DNA of 64,000 nucleotides, taken from the NCBI GenBank assembly GCA_017515345.1, contig JAFWFZ010000028.1, positions 101,448 through 165,447 on the forward strand. The letters run 5' to 3'. This document shows positions 28,650 to 37,829 of this stretch, piece by piece. The translations under genes and the position numbers were made by a program. The notes below the pieces were generated by a model. It did not search any database and had not been told where the DNA came from. It saw only the letters and a program-made list of their open reading frames with translations. The stretch comes from Oscillospiraceae bacterium. GTDB taxonomy: Bacteria; Bacillota; Clostridia; Oscillospirales; Oscillospiraceae. Within the stretch, counting starts at the first letter, position 1. Every line of letters starts with the position of its first letter.

Positions 28650-28946
28650 TGAGAGCAAAGTAACGCCTGGAAAACGACTCCCTCACCGCCCCGGCGGTGC
28701 AGGGAGTTATGGGCGCTGTTACGGGGCTGGCCGCGCTCCTTCTGGGGGCTTCCTGTTACGGCCTGCCCCTTTTTAAAACGGTTTTTCCAATCCCCTGTCG
28801 GCCTGCACAGGACAGAGGGGACGCTCACCGCCGCGCCGGAGCCGGACGCCTTCGCGGCGATCCGGGATTTCCGGTTTATCGAGTACTGGTTGAGAAGATA
28901 TTTTGAGAACTGACAGAGCGGATTCTATGGAAACGAGAGGTGCAAC
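28650..28946. other. Intergenic region between glyS and the transketolase genes
   Basis: No convincing gene is seen. At 28677-28710 CTCCCTCACCGCC and GGCGGTGCAGGGAG form a long stem with one bulge, probably ending glyS although there is no U-run. A second inverted pair (CCCCTGTC and GACAGAGGGG, about 28793-28820) follows. An open frame at 28697-28906 has no ribosome-binding site or recognisable domain. Confidence 0.5.
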
Positions 28947-29861
28947 ATGAGCAGTAACAAGACAGCGACTCAGCTGCAGATCGCGGCGGAGGGCATCCGC
29001 CTCGTGACGCTGCACACCCTGGCGGGCTTCGGCTCCGGCCACATCGGCGGGGCCATGTCCATCGTGGAAACGCTGGCCGTGCTGTACAGCGGCGAGCTGC
29101 GGTGCGACCCGGAGAACCCCGACTGGCCGGATCGGGACCGGCTCGTCATGTCCAAGGGCCATGCCGGCCCGGCACTGTACGCCACTCTGGCGCTGAAGGG
29201 ATTCTTCCCGAGAGAGATGCTCACCGAGCTGAACCAGGGCGGCGGTCATCTGCCCAGCCACTGCGACAGAACGAAGACGCCGGGCATCGACATGACCACC
29301 GGCTCCCTGGGGCAGGGCATGTCCACCGCCATCGGCATCGCGCTGGGCCAGCGGATGAACGGCTCCGACAGCTACACCTACCTGGTCCTGGGCGACGGCG
29401 AATGCGACGAGGGCCAGGTTTGGGAGGGCGCCCTGTTTGCGGCCCACAACAAGCTGGACCATCTCATCGCCTTTGTGGACCGGAACGGCCAGCAGCTTGA
29501 CGGCTATGTGAAGAACGTGCTGGATACCGGAGACCTGGCGGAGAAGTTCCGCGCCTTCGGCTGGTTCACCCAGGAGGTGGACGGCCACGACTGCGGCGCC
29601 ATCCAGGCTGCCGTTCAGGCGGCCAAGGAGCATGAGGGGGAGCCCTGCATGATCGTGCTCCACACGGTAAAGGGCTACGGATGCACCTTTGCCGAGGGGA
29701 TCGAGGCGAACCACCACATGAGTTTTACCGAGGAGCAGATCGAAGAGGCAACGGCGGCCGTCTATGCCCGGATCGAAAAGCTGTCCGCCGCGGAGAACGC
29801 TGCCGAGGCACAGGAGGCTGACGCCCCGGCCGCGGATGCGGCGGAAGAGGAGGCGGAATAA
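28947..29861 (+). CDS. Transketolase, N-terminal (TPP-binding) subunit
   Basis: This is the first half of a split transketolase of the non-oxidative pentose phosphate pathway. The 304-residue product has the TPP/Mg motif GDGECDEGQVWEGALFAAHN (about residues 149-168), plus SKGHAGPALYATLALKGFF and GSLGQGMSTAIG. The last 28 residues are an alanine/glutamate-rich tail with no family counterpart, probably a flexible tail. The ATG follows GAGAGGTGC. The C-terminal half begins two bases after its stop, so the two subunits are co-translated. Confidence 0.92.
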   Translation: MSSNKTATQLQIAAEGIRLVTLHTLAGFGSGHIGGAMSIVETLAVLYSGELRCDPENPDWPDRDRLVMSKGHAGPALYATLALKGFFPREMLTELNQGGGHLPSHCDRTKTPGIDMTTGSLGQGMSTAIGIALGQRMNGSDSYTYLVLGDGECDEGQVWEGALFAAHNKLDHLIAFVDRNGQQLDGYVKNVLDTGDLAEKFRAFGWFTQEVDGHDCGAIQAAVQAAKEHEGEPCMIVLHTVKGYGCTFAEGIEANHHMSFTEEQIEEATAAVYARIEKLSAAENAAEAQEADAPAADAAEEEAE

Positions 29862-29862
29862 G

Positions 29863-30828
29863 ATGTTCACTTTGAAGCCCGTTTTTGAAAAAAGCCCCGT
29901 GCTCATGCGGGATGCTCTCTGCACCGCCCTTATGGATATGGCGGCGGAGAATAAAAACATCGTGGCGCTGGATGCGGATCTGGTCAGCTCCTCCGGCCTG
30001 AAGCCGTTTTTCAGGGCGTACCCCGAGCAGGCGGTGCAGTGCGGCATCGCGGAGGCAAATATGATCGGTATTGCCGCCGGCCTCTCCTCCGTGGGGAAGA
30101 TCCCCTTCGCCCACTCCTTCGGATGCTTTTCCTCCCGCCGCGTGTGCGACCAGATCATGATCTCCTGCGCTTACGCCAAGCTGAATGTGCGGATCATCGG
30201 GTCCGACCCCGGCGTCACTGCCAGCTACAACGGCGGCACCCACATGCCCTTTGAGGATATGGGCGTGCTGCGCTCCATCCCCCAGATCACACTGATCGAG
30301 CTGACGGACCCGGTGATGGCGAAGAACATCATCCCCCAGCTGGAGGATGTGTACGGCGTCTATTACCTGCGCATGCCCAGAAAGAGCGTCATCGGCGTGT
30401 ATGAGGAGGGCTCCTCCTTCGAGATCGGAAAGGGCAACCAGCTCACCGACGGCGACGACGTGACCATCATCGCCAGCGGCATCATGGTGGCCGAGGCGCT
30501 GAAGGCCCAGGCCGTGCTGAAGGCGGAAGGCGTCGGCGCCCGGGTGGTGGATATGTTCACCTGGAAGCCCATCGACCGGGAGCTCATCGCCCGCTGCGCC
30601 AGGGAAACCGGCGCGTTCGTAACGGCGGAGAACCACAATATCCTGGGCGGCCTGGGCGCCGCCGTGGCGGAGGCCATGGTGTCCAGCTGCCCCGTGCCCA
30701 TGGAAATGGTGGGCGTGGAGGACCGGTTCGGCCAGGTGGGCACTGAGGAGTATTTGAAGGAGGCCTACGGCCTTACCGCCTCCCATATCATTGAGGCGGC
30801 GAAGAAGGCCATCTCCAGGAAGAAATGA
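29863..30828 (+). CDS. Transketolase, C-terminal subunit
   Basis: The 321-residue product holds the pyrimidine-binding and C-terminal domains (GIAEANMIGIAAGLSSVGK near residue 59, then FTWKPIDRELIARCARETG). It completes the transketolase encoded by the preceding gene. The ATG immediately follows that gene's stop, with GGAGGCGGAATAAG as ribosome-binding site inside the upstream reading frame. Split transketolases are usual in Clostridia and archaea. The stop overlaps the next gene by four bases. Confidence 0.92.
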   Translation: MFTLKPVFEKSPVLMRDALCTALMDMAAENKNIVALDADLVSSSGLKPFFRAYPEQAVQCGIAEANMIGIAAGLSSVGKIPFAHSFGCFSSRRVCDQIMISCAYAKLNVRIIGSDPGVTASYNGGTHMPFEDMGVLRSIPQITLIELTDPVMAKNIIPQLEDVYGVYYLRMPRKSVIGVYEEGSSFEIGKGNQLTDGDDVTIIASGIMVAEALKAQAVLKAEGVGARVVDMFTWKPIDRELIARCARETGAFVTAENHNILGGLGAAVAEAMVSSCPVPMEMVGVEDRFGQVGTEEYLKEAYGLTASHIIEAAKKAISRKK

Positions 30829-31169
30829 TCGACCTCAAGAAGCTGAAGCCCATCGGCGTGATCGTGATCCTGGGCTGCGCCGTGCTGGCGCTCATCGTAT
30901 GCTTTACGGCGGACATGGGCATCCCGGACCGGGTGACGCTTCGGCATGATACAGCCTACTACGCCGAGAGCGCGGAGCATCTCTCCGAGCTGGAGGCGGA
31001 GCTGGACGCGTCGCTATTCCCCCAGCTTGACGATGTGCGGGAGCACCATGTGGATGGGGAGAGCATGCGTCTTGTGATCACGGTGGGCGCCAAGAGCTTC
31101 GGCAAGGCCAAGGCCGCGCTGGAGCGGGACGTGGACCCCTCGCTCTTTGAGCTCGTATCCGTTAAATAG
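30825..31169 (+). CDS. Hypothetical single-pass membrane protein
   Basis: The 114-residue product has one hydrophobic helix (about residues 11-29) and an extracytoplasmic, acidic region of about 80 residues. I do not recognise a family. It overlaps the transketolase C-subunit stop by four bases (ATGA) and lies 11 bases before mnmE, so it is made from the same transcript. There is no lipobox after the helix. Codon use is like its neighbours, and conservation cannot be judged here. Confidence 0.6.
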   Translation: MIDLKKLKPIGVIVILGCAVLALIVCFTADMGIPDRVTLRHDTAYYAESAEHLSELEAELDASLFPQLDDVREHHVDGESMRLVITVGAKSFGKAKAALERDVDPSLFELVSVK

Positions 31170-31180
31170 GGAGTAATACA

Positions 31181-32551
31181 ATGGCTGATACGATCGCGGC
31201 GGTATCCACCGGCTGGGGGATCTCCGCCATTGGGATCATACGGCTCAGCGGCGATACCGCCATTGAAACGGCGGAGCGGGTGTTCCGGCCGCTGAACGGA
31301 AGAAAACTTTCGGAGCATCCGGACCGGCGTCTCGTCCTGGGCGAGCTGCTGGCGGAGGACGGCGCCGTCCTGGACCGGTGCCTTTGTACGGTCAGCCGCG
31401 GCCCCTCCAGCTACACGGGGGAGGACACGGCGGAGATCCAGTGCCACGGCTCTCCCGTGGTGCTCTCTGAGGGGCTCAAGTCCCTGTTCCGCGCTGGTGC
31501 CCGTCAGGCCCTGGCAGGGGAATTCACCAGACGGGCTTTTCTGAACGGGCTGCTGGATCTCACCCAGGCAGAGGCTGTCATCGACCTGATCGACGCGGAG
31601 ACTGCGGAAGGCGCCAAAAATGCCGCCGGTCAGCTTGGCGGAGCCGTCAGCCGCCGGACGGACAGGATCTACGACGCGCTCCTGGATATGACGGCGCATT
31701 TTCAGGCGGTGATCGACTACCCGGACGAGGATATCGAGGATTTCCGCCTCCGGGAATATCTGGATACGTTCCATTCGTCGGAGGAGGAGCTGAAAAGGCT
31801 CCTCTCCACCTTTGAGCGGGGCAGTCTGCTGCGCACCGGCGTGCCCACCGCCATCATCGGTCGGCCCAACGCGGGCAAATCGTCGCTGCTGAACGCCATG
31901 GTGGGCTATGAGCGCGCCATTGTCACCGCCAGGGAGGGGACCACCCGCGACACCATCGAGGAGCGGGTGCGGATCGGCGGCTCCGTCCTGCGGCTCACCG
32001 ACACGGCGGGCATCCGTCCCACGGAGGATGAGGCGGAGCGGTTGGGCGTTGAGCGGGCCAGAAGGGCGGCGGAGGACGCGTCCCTCGTCCTCGCCGTGTT
32101 CGACGGCTCCCGCCCTGTCTCCGACGAGGACCGGGAGGTGGCTGAGCGGGCCTCCCGCGCGGAAGGACGCATCGCCGTCGTTAACAAATCCGATCTCCCC
32201 GCCGCCTTCGACGAGGAGCTCCTCGCCGGACGCTTTGACGGGGTCGTCCACGTCTCCGCCCTCACCGGAGACGGAATCGACAGCCTGGCGGAGCAGATCG
32301 GGCGGGTCATCGGACCGCTGCCCCAGGCAGGACAGGGGGAGATCCTCACCAATGCCCGGCAGGCGGAGGCTGTTTCCCGCGCGCTGGAGGCCATCACCGC
32401 TGCCCGGGAGGCGGCGGAGGACGGAGTTACCCCGGACGCCGTGCTCACCGGTGTGGAGGAGGCCATGGCCGCCCTGGGCGAACTCACGGGCAAGACGGTG
32501 CGGGACGATGTGGTGACCCGCATCTTCGAGCGGTTTTGTGTGGGGAAATAG
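31181..32551 (+). CDS. mnmE: tRNA modification GTPase MnmE
   Basis: MnmE with MnmG makes the 5-carboxymethylaminomethyl modification at U34 of several tRNAs. The 456-residue product has the N-terminal folate-binding domain (GWGISAIGIIRLSG), a helical domain, the inserted G domain with P-loop GRPNAGKSSLLNAM (about residue 227) and DTAGIR, and the C-terminal catalytic FCVGK motif. All expected parts are intact and the length is standard. mnmG is not in the window. Confidence 0.96.
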   Translation: MADTIAAVSTGWGISAIGIIRLSGDTAIETAERVFRPLNGRKLSEHPDRRLVLGELLAEDGAVLDRCLCTVSRGPSSYTGEDTAEIQCHGSPVVLSEGLKSLFRAGARQALAGEFTRRAFLNGLLDLTQAEAVIDLIDAETAEGAKNAAGQLGGAVSRRTDRIYDALLDMTAHFQAVIDYPDEDIEDFRLREYLDTFHSSEEELKRLLSTFERGSLLRTGVPTAIIGRPNAGKSSLLNAMVGYERAIVTAREGTTRDTIEERVRIGGSVLRLTDTAGIRPTEDEAERLGVERARRAAEDASLVLAVFDGSRPVSDEDREVAERASRAEGRIAVVNKSDLPAAFDEELLAGRFDGVVHVSALTGDGIDSLAEQIGRVIGPLPQAGQGEILTNARQAEAVSRALEAITAAREAAEDGVTPDAVLTGVEEAMAALGELTGKTVRDDVVTRIFERFCVGK

Positions 32552-32659
32552 CGCCATAGCCTGGAAACCTGCGGCGGGAATACGGCGAAAACCACGGAAA
32601 AAACAGGAATTCCGGGCGCAAAATCAGCATTTCACAAGTGTTATCCCGCATTTTGTTTA

Positions 32660-32668
32660 TGCTATAAT
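32660..32668 (+). promoter_or_regulatory. Extended -10 promoter of ppdK
   Basis: TGCTATAAT is a perfect extended -10 element 75 bases upstream of the ppdK start; no good -35 hexamer lies at 17-18 bases, as is common for TGn promoters. Confidence 0.7.
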
Positions 32669-32743
32669 GGAGCCAAAGGATCATTGCTCCGCAGGGACGC
32701 GCGCCTTGCGGATAAAGTCAACCGAAAGGGAGGAACATCTGCT

Positions 32744-35380
32744 ATGAGCCACAAGTATGTCTATCTGTTTACCGAGGGTAACGCGAAAATGCGCGAACTG
32801 CTGGGCGGCAAGGGCGCGAACCTGGCTGAGATGACGAACATTGGCATGCCCGTTCCCCAGGGCTTCACCATCACCACCGAGGCCTGCACCAAGTATTATG
32901 AGGACGGCCGGACCATCAACGATGAGATCATGGCTGAGATCATGAAGAATGTGGAGATCATGGAGCAGCTGAACGGCAAAAAGTTCGGCGACCTGCAGAA
33001 CCCCCTGCTGGTCTCCGTCCGTTCCGGTGCCCGTGCCTCCATGCCCGGTATGATGGACACCATCCTGAATCTGGGCCTGAACGACGATGTGGTGGCGGCC
33101 ATGATCCAGGGCAACCCCGACCCCAAGTTTGAGCGGTTCGTGTACGATTCCTACCGCCGGTTCATCCAGATGTTCTCCGACGTGGTCATGGAGGTGGGCA
33201 AGAAATACTTTGAGCAGCTTATCGACAAGATGAAGGAGCGCAAGGGCGTGACCTTCGACGTGGAGCTCACCGCCGCCGACCTGAAGGAGCTGGCGGAGCA
33301 GTTCAAGGCCGAGTATAAGAACCAGATCGGGGAGGATTTCCCCTCCGATCCCAAGGTCCAGCTCTACGAAGCCATCCGCGCCGTGTTCCGCTCCTGGGAC
33401 AATCCGCGCGCCAACGTCTACCGCCGCGACAATGACATCCCCTACTCCTGGGGCACCGCCGTCAACGTGATGCCCATGGTGTTCGGCAACCTGAACGACA
33501 ATTCGGGCACCGGCGTGGCCTTCACCCGCGACCCCGCCACCGGCGAGAAGAAGCTCATGGGCGAGTTTCTGACCAACGCCCAGGGCGAGGACGTGGTGGC
33601 CGGCGTGCGCACCCCCATGCCCATCGAGCAGATGGCGGAGAAGTTCCCCGAGGCTTACGCGGAGTTCATCGACGTCTGCGCCAAGCTGGAGGAGCACTAC
33701 CGCGACATGCAGGACATGGAGTTCACCGTGGAAAACGGCAAGCTCTTCATGCTCCAGTGCCGCAACGGCAAGCGTACCGCCCAGGCAGCCCTGAAGATCG
33801 CCTGCGATCTGGTGGACGAGGGCATGATCGACGAGAAGCAGGCTGTGCTGATGATCGACCCCCGTAACCTGGATACCCTGCTCCATCCCCAGTTCGACGC
33901 CGACAAGCTGAAGGCCGCCGCGCCCATTGGCAAGGGGCTCGGCGCTTCCCCCGGCGCCGCCTGCGGCAAGGTCGTGTTCTCCGCGGAGGACGCCAAGGAA
34001 TGGGCGGCCAACAAGGAGAAGGTGGTCCTGGTCCGACTGGAGACCAGCCCCGAGGATATCGAGGGTATGAAGGCCGCCCAGGGCATCCTCACTGTCCGCG
34101 GCGGCATGACCAGCCACGCGGCCGTGGTGGCCCGCGGCATGGGCAAATGCTGCGTCTCCGGCTGCGGCGAGATCAGGATGGACGAGGAAAACAAGGAATT
34201 CGAGCTGGGCGGCAAGACCTTCCGTGAGGGGGACTTTATCTCCATCGACGGCGCCACCGGCCGGATCTACGACGGCGTGATCCCCACGGTGGATGCCCAG
34301 ATCGCCGGTGAGTTCGGCCGCCTCATGGCCTGGGCCGACAAGTACCGCCGCCTGCAGGTGCGCACCAACGCCGACACGCCCCACGACGCCGCCAAGGCCC
34401 GCGAGCTGGGCGCGCAGGGAATCGGCCTGACCCGTACCGAGCATATGTTCTTCGATGAGGACCGCATCGCCGCCTTCCGCGAGATGATCTGCTCCGACAC
34501 CGTGGAGGAGCGCGTCGCCGCTCTGGCCAAGCTGGAGCCCATGCAGCAGGGCGACTTTGAGGGCATCTATGAGGCTATGGAGGGCCTGCCGGTCACCATC
34601 CGGTTCCTGGATCCCCCCCTCCATGAGTTCGTACCCACCGAGGAGGAGGACATCAGGGCTCTTGCGGAAGCCCAGGGCAAGACCGTGGAGGATATCAAGG
34701 CGATCATCAGCTCCCTCCACGAATTCAACCCCATGATGGGACACCGCGGCTGCCGTCTGGCGGTCACCTATCCCGAGATCGCGGAGATGCAGACCCGCGC
34801 CGTCATCAAGGCCGCCCTGGCCGTCCAGGCCCGTCACCCCGAGTGGACCATGGTCCCCGAGATCATGATCCCCCTGGTGGGCGAGGTCAAGGAGCTCAAA
34901 TACGTCAAGGACGTGGTGGTCAAGGCGGCGGACGCCGTGCTGGCCGAGGCGGGCTCCGACATGAAGTACAAGGTCGGCACCATGATCGAGATCCCGCGCG
35001 CCGCCCTCACGGCGGACGATATCGCGAAGGAGGCGGAGTTCTTCTCCTTCGGTACCAACGACCTGACCCAGATGACCTTCGGCTTCAGCCGCGATGACGC
35101 CGGCAAGTTCCTGGGCGCTTACTACGATAAGAAGATCTATGAAAACGATCCCTTTGCCCGCGTGGATCAGACCGGCGTGGGCAAGCTGGTGGCCATGGCC
35201 GCGAAGCTGGGCCGCGAGACCCGGCCCGACCTGCACCTGGGCGTCTGCGGCGAGCACGGCGGCGATCCCAGCTCTGTGGAGTTCTTCCACAAGGTTGGCC
35301 TGGACTACGTCTCCTGCAGCCCCTTCCGGGTGCCCATCGCCCGTCTGGCCGCCGCGCAGGCCGCCATCAAGGACGAATAA
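32744..35380 (+). CDS. ppdK: Pyruvate, phosphate dikinase
   Basis: PPDK interconverts pyruvate, ATP and phosphate with PEP, AMP and PPi, and serves glycolysis or gluconeogenesis in anaerobes. The 878-residue product shows the ATP-grasp N-terminus (LLGGKGANLAEM), the phospho-histidine swivelling domain with GGMTSHAAVVARGMGK (His near residue 455) and the C-terminal PEP/pyruvate barrel with EIPRAALTADDIA and the catalytic CGEHGGDP. I chose the ATG at 32744 after AAAGGGAGGAAC; an in-frame ATG at 32684 lies just downstream of the promoter but lacks a ribosome-binding site. Length matches the family. Confidence 0.96.
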   Translation: MSHKYVYLFTEGNAKMRELLGGKGANLAEMTNIGMPVPQGFTITTEACTKYYEDGRTINDEIMAEIMKNVEIMEQLNGKKFGDLQNPLLVSVRSGARASMPGMMDTILNLGLNDDVVAAMIQGNPDPKFERFVYDSYRRFIQMFSDVVMEVGKKYFEQLIDKMKERKGVTFDVELTAADLKELAEQFKAEYKNQIGEDFPSDPKVQLYEAIRAVFRSWDNPRANVYRRDNDIPYSWGTAVNVMPMVFGNLNDNSGTGVAFTRDPATGEKKLMGEFLTNAQGEDVVAGVRTPMPIEQMAEKFPEAYAEFIDVCAKLEEHYRDMQDMEFTVENGKLFMLQCRNGKRTAQAALKIACDLVDEGMIDEKQAVLMIDPRNLDTLLHPQFDADKLKAAAPIGKGLGASPGAACGKVVFSAEDAKEWAANKEKVVLVRLETSPEDIEGMKAAQGILTVRGGMTSHAAVVARGMGKCCVSGCGEIRMDEENKEFELGGKTFREGDFISIDGATGRIYDGVIPTVDAQIAGEFGRLMAWADKYRRLQVRTNADTPHDAAKARELGAQGIGLTRTEHMFFDEDRIAAFREMICSDTVEERVAALAKLEPMQQGDFEGIYEAMEGLPVTIRFLDPPLHEFVPTEEEDIRALAEAQGKTVEDIKAIISSLHEFNPMMGHRGCRLAVTYPEIAEMQTRAVIKAALAVQARHPEWTMVPEIMIPLVGEVKELKYVKDVVVKAADAVLAEAGSDMKYKVGTMIEIPRAALTADDIAKEAEFFSFGTNDLTQMTFGFSRDDAGKFLGAYYDKKIYENDPFARVDQTGVGKLVAMAAKLGRETRPDLHLGVCGEHGGDPSSVEFFHKVGLDYVSCSPFRVPIARLAAAQAAIKDE

Positions 35381-36139
35381 GTGAAGAAACGGCTGCTGTT
35401 TGCCACCATCGCGGAGGACGCCCCGGAGGCGGCGCAGCGATTCGGGCTGGGCGTCGAGCTCTCCGACTTCAGCTATGCCCCCAATATGGATCCCCCGCTC
35501 TTTGAGGAAAAAGGCCCCGCCGCACGGAAAAAGCTCCGTGCGGCGGAGCGTCATGTTTTTCACGCCCCCTTCGGGGAGATGTGCCCCGCCTCTGTGGATC
35601 CGCTGATCCTGGAGGTGGTGGAACGGCGTCTTGAGCAGGGGGCGGCGCTTTCACGGTCGCTGGGCATCCGGCGCATGGTGGTCCACAGCGGCTACATCCC
35701 CCGGGTGTACTTCAAGGTCTGGCAGCATGACCGCTCCGTGGAGTTCTGGAAGCGGTTCATGGACCGGCAACCGGAGGACTTTTATATCATGGTGGAGAAC
35801 GTCATGGACGATACGCCGGAGATGATCCCGGATATCGTGCGGGATGTGAACGATCCCCGGGTGGGCGTCTGCCTGGACGTGGGCCACGCCAACGTGACCA
35901 GCGCCGTCCCCATCAAAGATTGGATCGACGCCGCGGCGCCGTTCCTCACCCACCTGCACCTGCACAACAACGACGGCGTCACCGATCTCCACGACTCACC
36001 CGGCAGCGGGACCTTGGACATACCGTGGATCATGAATTATGTAAACCATATTTGCCCGGAAGCCACCATGACTCTGGAGGTCATGCGCGCCATGGAGACG
36101 GGGGAGTGGCTTCGGGAAAACGGATTTTTGAACGACTGA
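35381..36139 (+). CDS. TIM-barrel sugar phosphate isomerase/epimerase-like protein
   Basis: The 252-residue product has the xylose isomerase-like/AP endonuclease 2 barrel layout: HAPFGEMCPASVDP, MVVHSGYIPR, MVENVMDD, VGVCLDVGHANV and HLHLHNNDGVTDLHDSP each supply putative metal ligands at strand ends. The substrate is unknown. Translation starts at a GTG directly after the ppdK stop codon, so it is probably part of the ppdK transcript. It lies just upstream of cobU, but a corrinoid role is not implied. Confidence 0.75.
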   Translation: MKKRLLFATIAEDAPEAAQRFGLGVELSDFSYAPNMDPPLFEEKGPAARKKLRAAERHVFHAPFGEMCPASVDPLILEVVERRLEQGAALSRSLGIRRMVVHSGYIPRVYFKVWQHDRSVEFWKRFMDRQPEDFYIMVENVMDDTPEMIPDIVRDVNDPRVGVCLDVGHANVTSAVPIKDWIDAAAPFLTHLHLHNNDGVTDLHDSPGSGTLDIPWIMNYVNHICPEATMTLEVMRAMETGEWLRENGFLND

Positions 36140-36154
36140 TTTTCGGAGAGAACG

Positions 36155-36691
36155 ATGACAGTATTTCTATCCGGCGGAGCGAAAAACGGGAAATCATACC
36201 ACGCGCAGCGGATCAGCAAAGCCCTGAGCCGCGGCGCGCCGCTGTATTACATCGCCACCATGATCCCCCACGACAGCGAGGATAACGCCCGCATCGCCCG
36301 GCACCTGCGGGAGCGGGAGGGCTGGGGCTTCGAGACGCTGGAGTGCCCGGTGCGGCTGCTGAGCTGCCTGGATTGCTCCGACAGCCGGGGCACCTTCCTG
36401 CTGGACAGCGTCACGGCGCTGCTTTCAAACGAGATGTTTTCACCAGAAGGGGAGATCGACCGTTCCGCTCCGGAACGGGTGGTGCGGGAGCTGACGGAAT
36501 TTGCCGCCCGGGCGGCAAACGCCGTGTTCGTCTCCGATTTCATCTACTCCGACGCCATGCTCTACGATGAGATGACGGAGGCGTATCGAAAGGGGCTCGC
36601 CCTGTGCGACGCGGCCCTTGCCCGATGCTGCGACAGCGTCATTGAAGTCTCCGGAGGCGTTATGACCGCCCATAAGGGGGTGCTGCTGTGA
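36155..36691 (+). CDS. cobU: Adenosylcobinamide kinase/guanylyltransferase
   Basis: CobU phosphorylates adenosylcobinamide and attaches GMP during assembly of the corrinoid nucleotide loop. The 178-residue product has the P-loop GGAKNGKS (residues 7-14), YYIATM (about 31-36) and a histidine in RHLRER (His50) where the guanylylated histidine lies in the family. The second half differs from the canonical NEVG-x-GIVP motif (here VSDFIYSDAMLYDEM), so it is a divergent CobU. It overlaps cobS by four bases, which strongly supports the assignment. Confidence 0.85.
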   Translation: MTVFLSGGAKNGKSYHAQRISKALSRGAPLYYIATMIPHDSEDNARIARHLREREGWGFETLECPVRLLSCLDCSDSRGTFLLDSVTALLSNEMFSPEGEIDRSAPERVVRELTEFAARAANAVFVSDFIYSDAMLYDEMTEAYRKGLALCDAALARCCDSVIEVSGGVMTAHKGVLL

Positions 36692-37443
36692 AGTATGTAA
36701 GCGCTTTTCTGATGGCTGTTTCCACCTATACGATCCTGCCCGTGCCCGCCAAATGCTGGCGGGACGAGTCCTACCCCATCATGGTGGTGTTCCTGCCGTT
36801 TGCAGGGCTCGTCATCGGCGCGATCTGGTACGCCCTGGCAACGCTCCTGGGAGCGGTGCATATGCCCGCGCTCATCACGGCGGCGGTCTTCACCCTCTGT
36901 CCCCATGCGCTGTCGGGCTTTTTCCACCTGGACGGTTTCATGGATGTGAGCGACGCGGTTATGTCCCGGCGGGAGCTCAGCGAGCGCCAGCGGATCCTGA
37001 AGGACTCCCACGTTGGGGCCTTCGCGGTCATTATGGCCGCGAGCCTGTTTCTGATCCTGTTTGCTCTGTGGGGTTCTCTGCCCGAGGGCGCCGACCTGCG
37101 GGCGCTGATCCTGGCGCCGGTTTGTTCCCGGTGCGTCACGGGGCTGTCCGTCACCGTGCTGCGCTCCATGAGCACCAGCCAGTACAGCGGTGTCTATAAG
37201 AAGGATATGAAAAAGGGTTGCGCCATCGCCCTGGCGGCGGAGCTTCTGATCGCCCTGATCGTCTCCGCCATATTGGGTGTGCGCTGCCTGATCCCGGCGG
37301 CAGCGGCCGCGCTGTTCGCGGCGCTGTCCGTGGCTGTGAATACCCGGTCCCTGGGCGGTATGTCCGGGGATATCGCCGGAAGGGCCCTGACGGTGGGGGA
37401 GGCCTTCGCCGCTGCGGCCATAGTGGCCGTATCGTTTCTTTGA
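36688..37443 (+). CDS. cobS: Adenosylcobinamide-GDP ribazoletransferase (cobalamin synthase)
   Basis: CobS joins adenosylcobinamide-GDP to alpha-ribazole (phosphate), the last step of corrinoid assembly at the membrane. The 251-residue product is very hydrophobic, with five to seven segments, and has the family motif GFFHLDGFMDVSDAVMSRR near residue 73 and ILKDSHVGAFAV. The start codon overlaps the cobU stop. This cluster holds cobU-cobS-cobU-like-cobC; cobT and cobD are not in the window, so the organism at least salvages or remodels cobinamides. Confidence 0.93.
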   Translation: MKYVSAFLMAVSTYTILPVPAKCWRDESYPIMVVFLPFAGLVIGAIWYALATLLGAVHMPALITAAVFTLCPHALSGFFHLDGFMDVSDAVMSRRELSERQRILKDSHVGAFAVIMAASLFLILFALWGSLPEGADLRALILAPVCSRCVTGLSVTVLRSMSTSQYSGVYKKDMKKGCAIALAAELLIALIVSAILGVRCLIPAAAAALFAALSVAVNTRSLGGMSGDIAGRALTVGEAFAAAAIVAVSFL

Positions 37444-37454
37444 GAGGTGATCGA

Positions 37455-37829
37455 ATGCATCTTGTGATCGGCGGCGCGTACCAGGGAAAGCTCCGGTACG
37501 CTATGGAACATTTCGGCGTGACGCCGGAGCTGGTCTTCGACTGCTCCGAGGGCGGCATCGACTTTGACGCGCCCTGCATCGTCCATGGGGAGCGGTATGC
37601 CCTGACCTGCGTGCGGGAAGGGCGCGAGGCTTCGGACGATTTCCGGGCGCAGCGGGAGCGCTGGCGGAACGCCGTCATCCTCTGCGACGACATCTCCTGC
37701 GGCGTGGTGCCCATCGACCCGGAGATGCGCGCCTGGCGGGAGGCATCCGGCAGGCTCGTAAACTATCTGGCGGGGGAGGCGGAGTCCGTGACGCGCCTCT
37801 TCTGTTCCATCCCGCAGGTGATCAAATGA
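37455..37829 (+). CDS. Short CobU-like protein
   Basis: The 124-residue product begins with a CobU-like P-loop variant (GGAYQGKLRYA) and ends with the canonical CobU C-terminal segment: DDISCGVVPIDPEMRAWREA, then GRLVNYLAGEAESVTRLF and GIP-like SIPQVIK. The middle segment with the IAT motif and guanylylated histidine is missing. It may bind nucleotide and complement the divergent CobU upstream, or act only as a kinase. It is coupled to cobC by a four-base overlap. Confidence 0.75.
   Translation: MHLVIGGAYQGKLRYAMEHFGVTPELVFDCSEGGIDFDAPCIVHGERYALTCVREGREASDDFRAQRERWRNAVILCDDISCGVVPIDPEMRAWREASGRLVNYLAGEAESVTRLFCSIPQVIK

Noticed and set aside
28697..28906. Possible small membrane protein after glyS
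   Set aside because: Only the first 25 residues are hydrophobic, there is no ribosome-binding site, and the stretch contains inverted repeats better explained as transcript ends.
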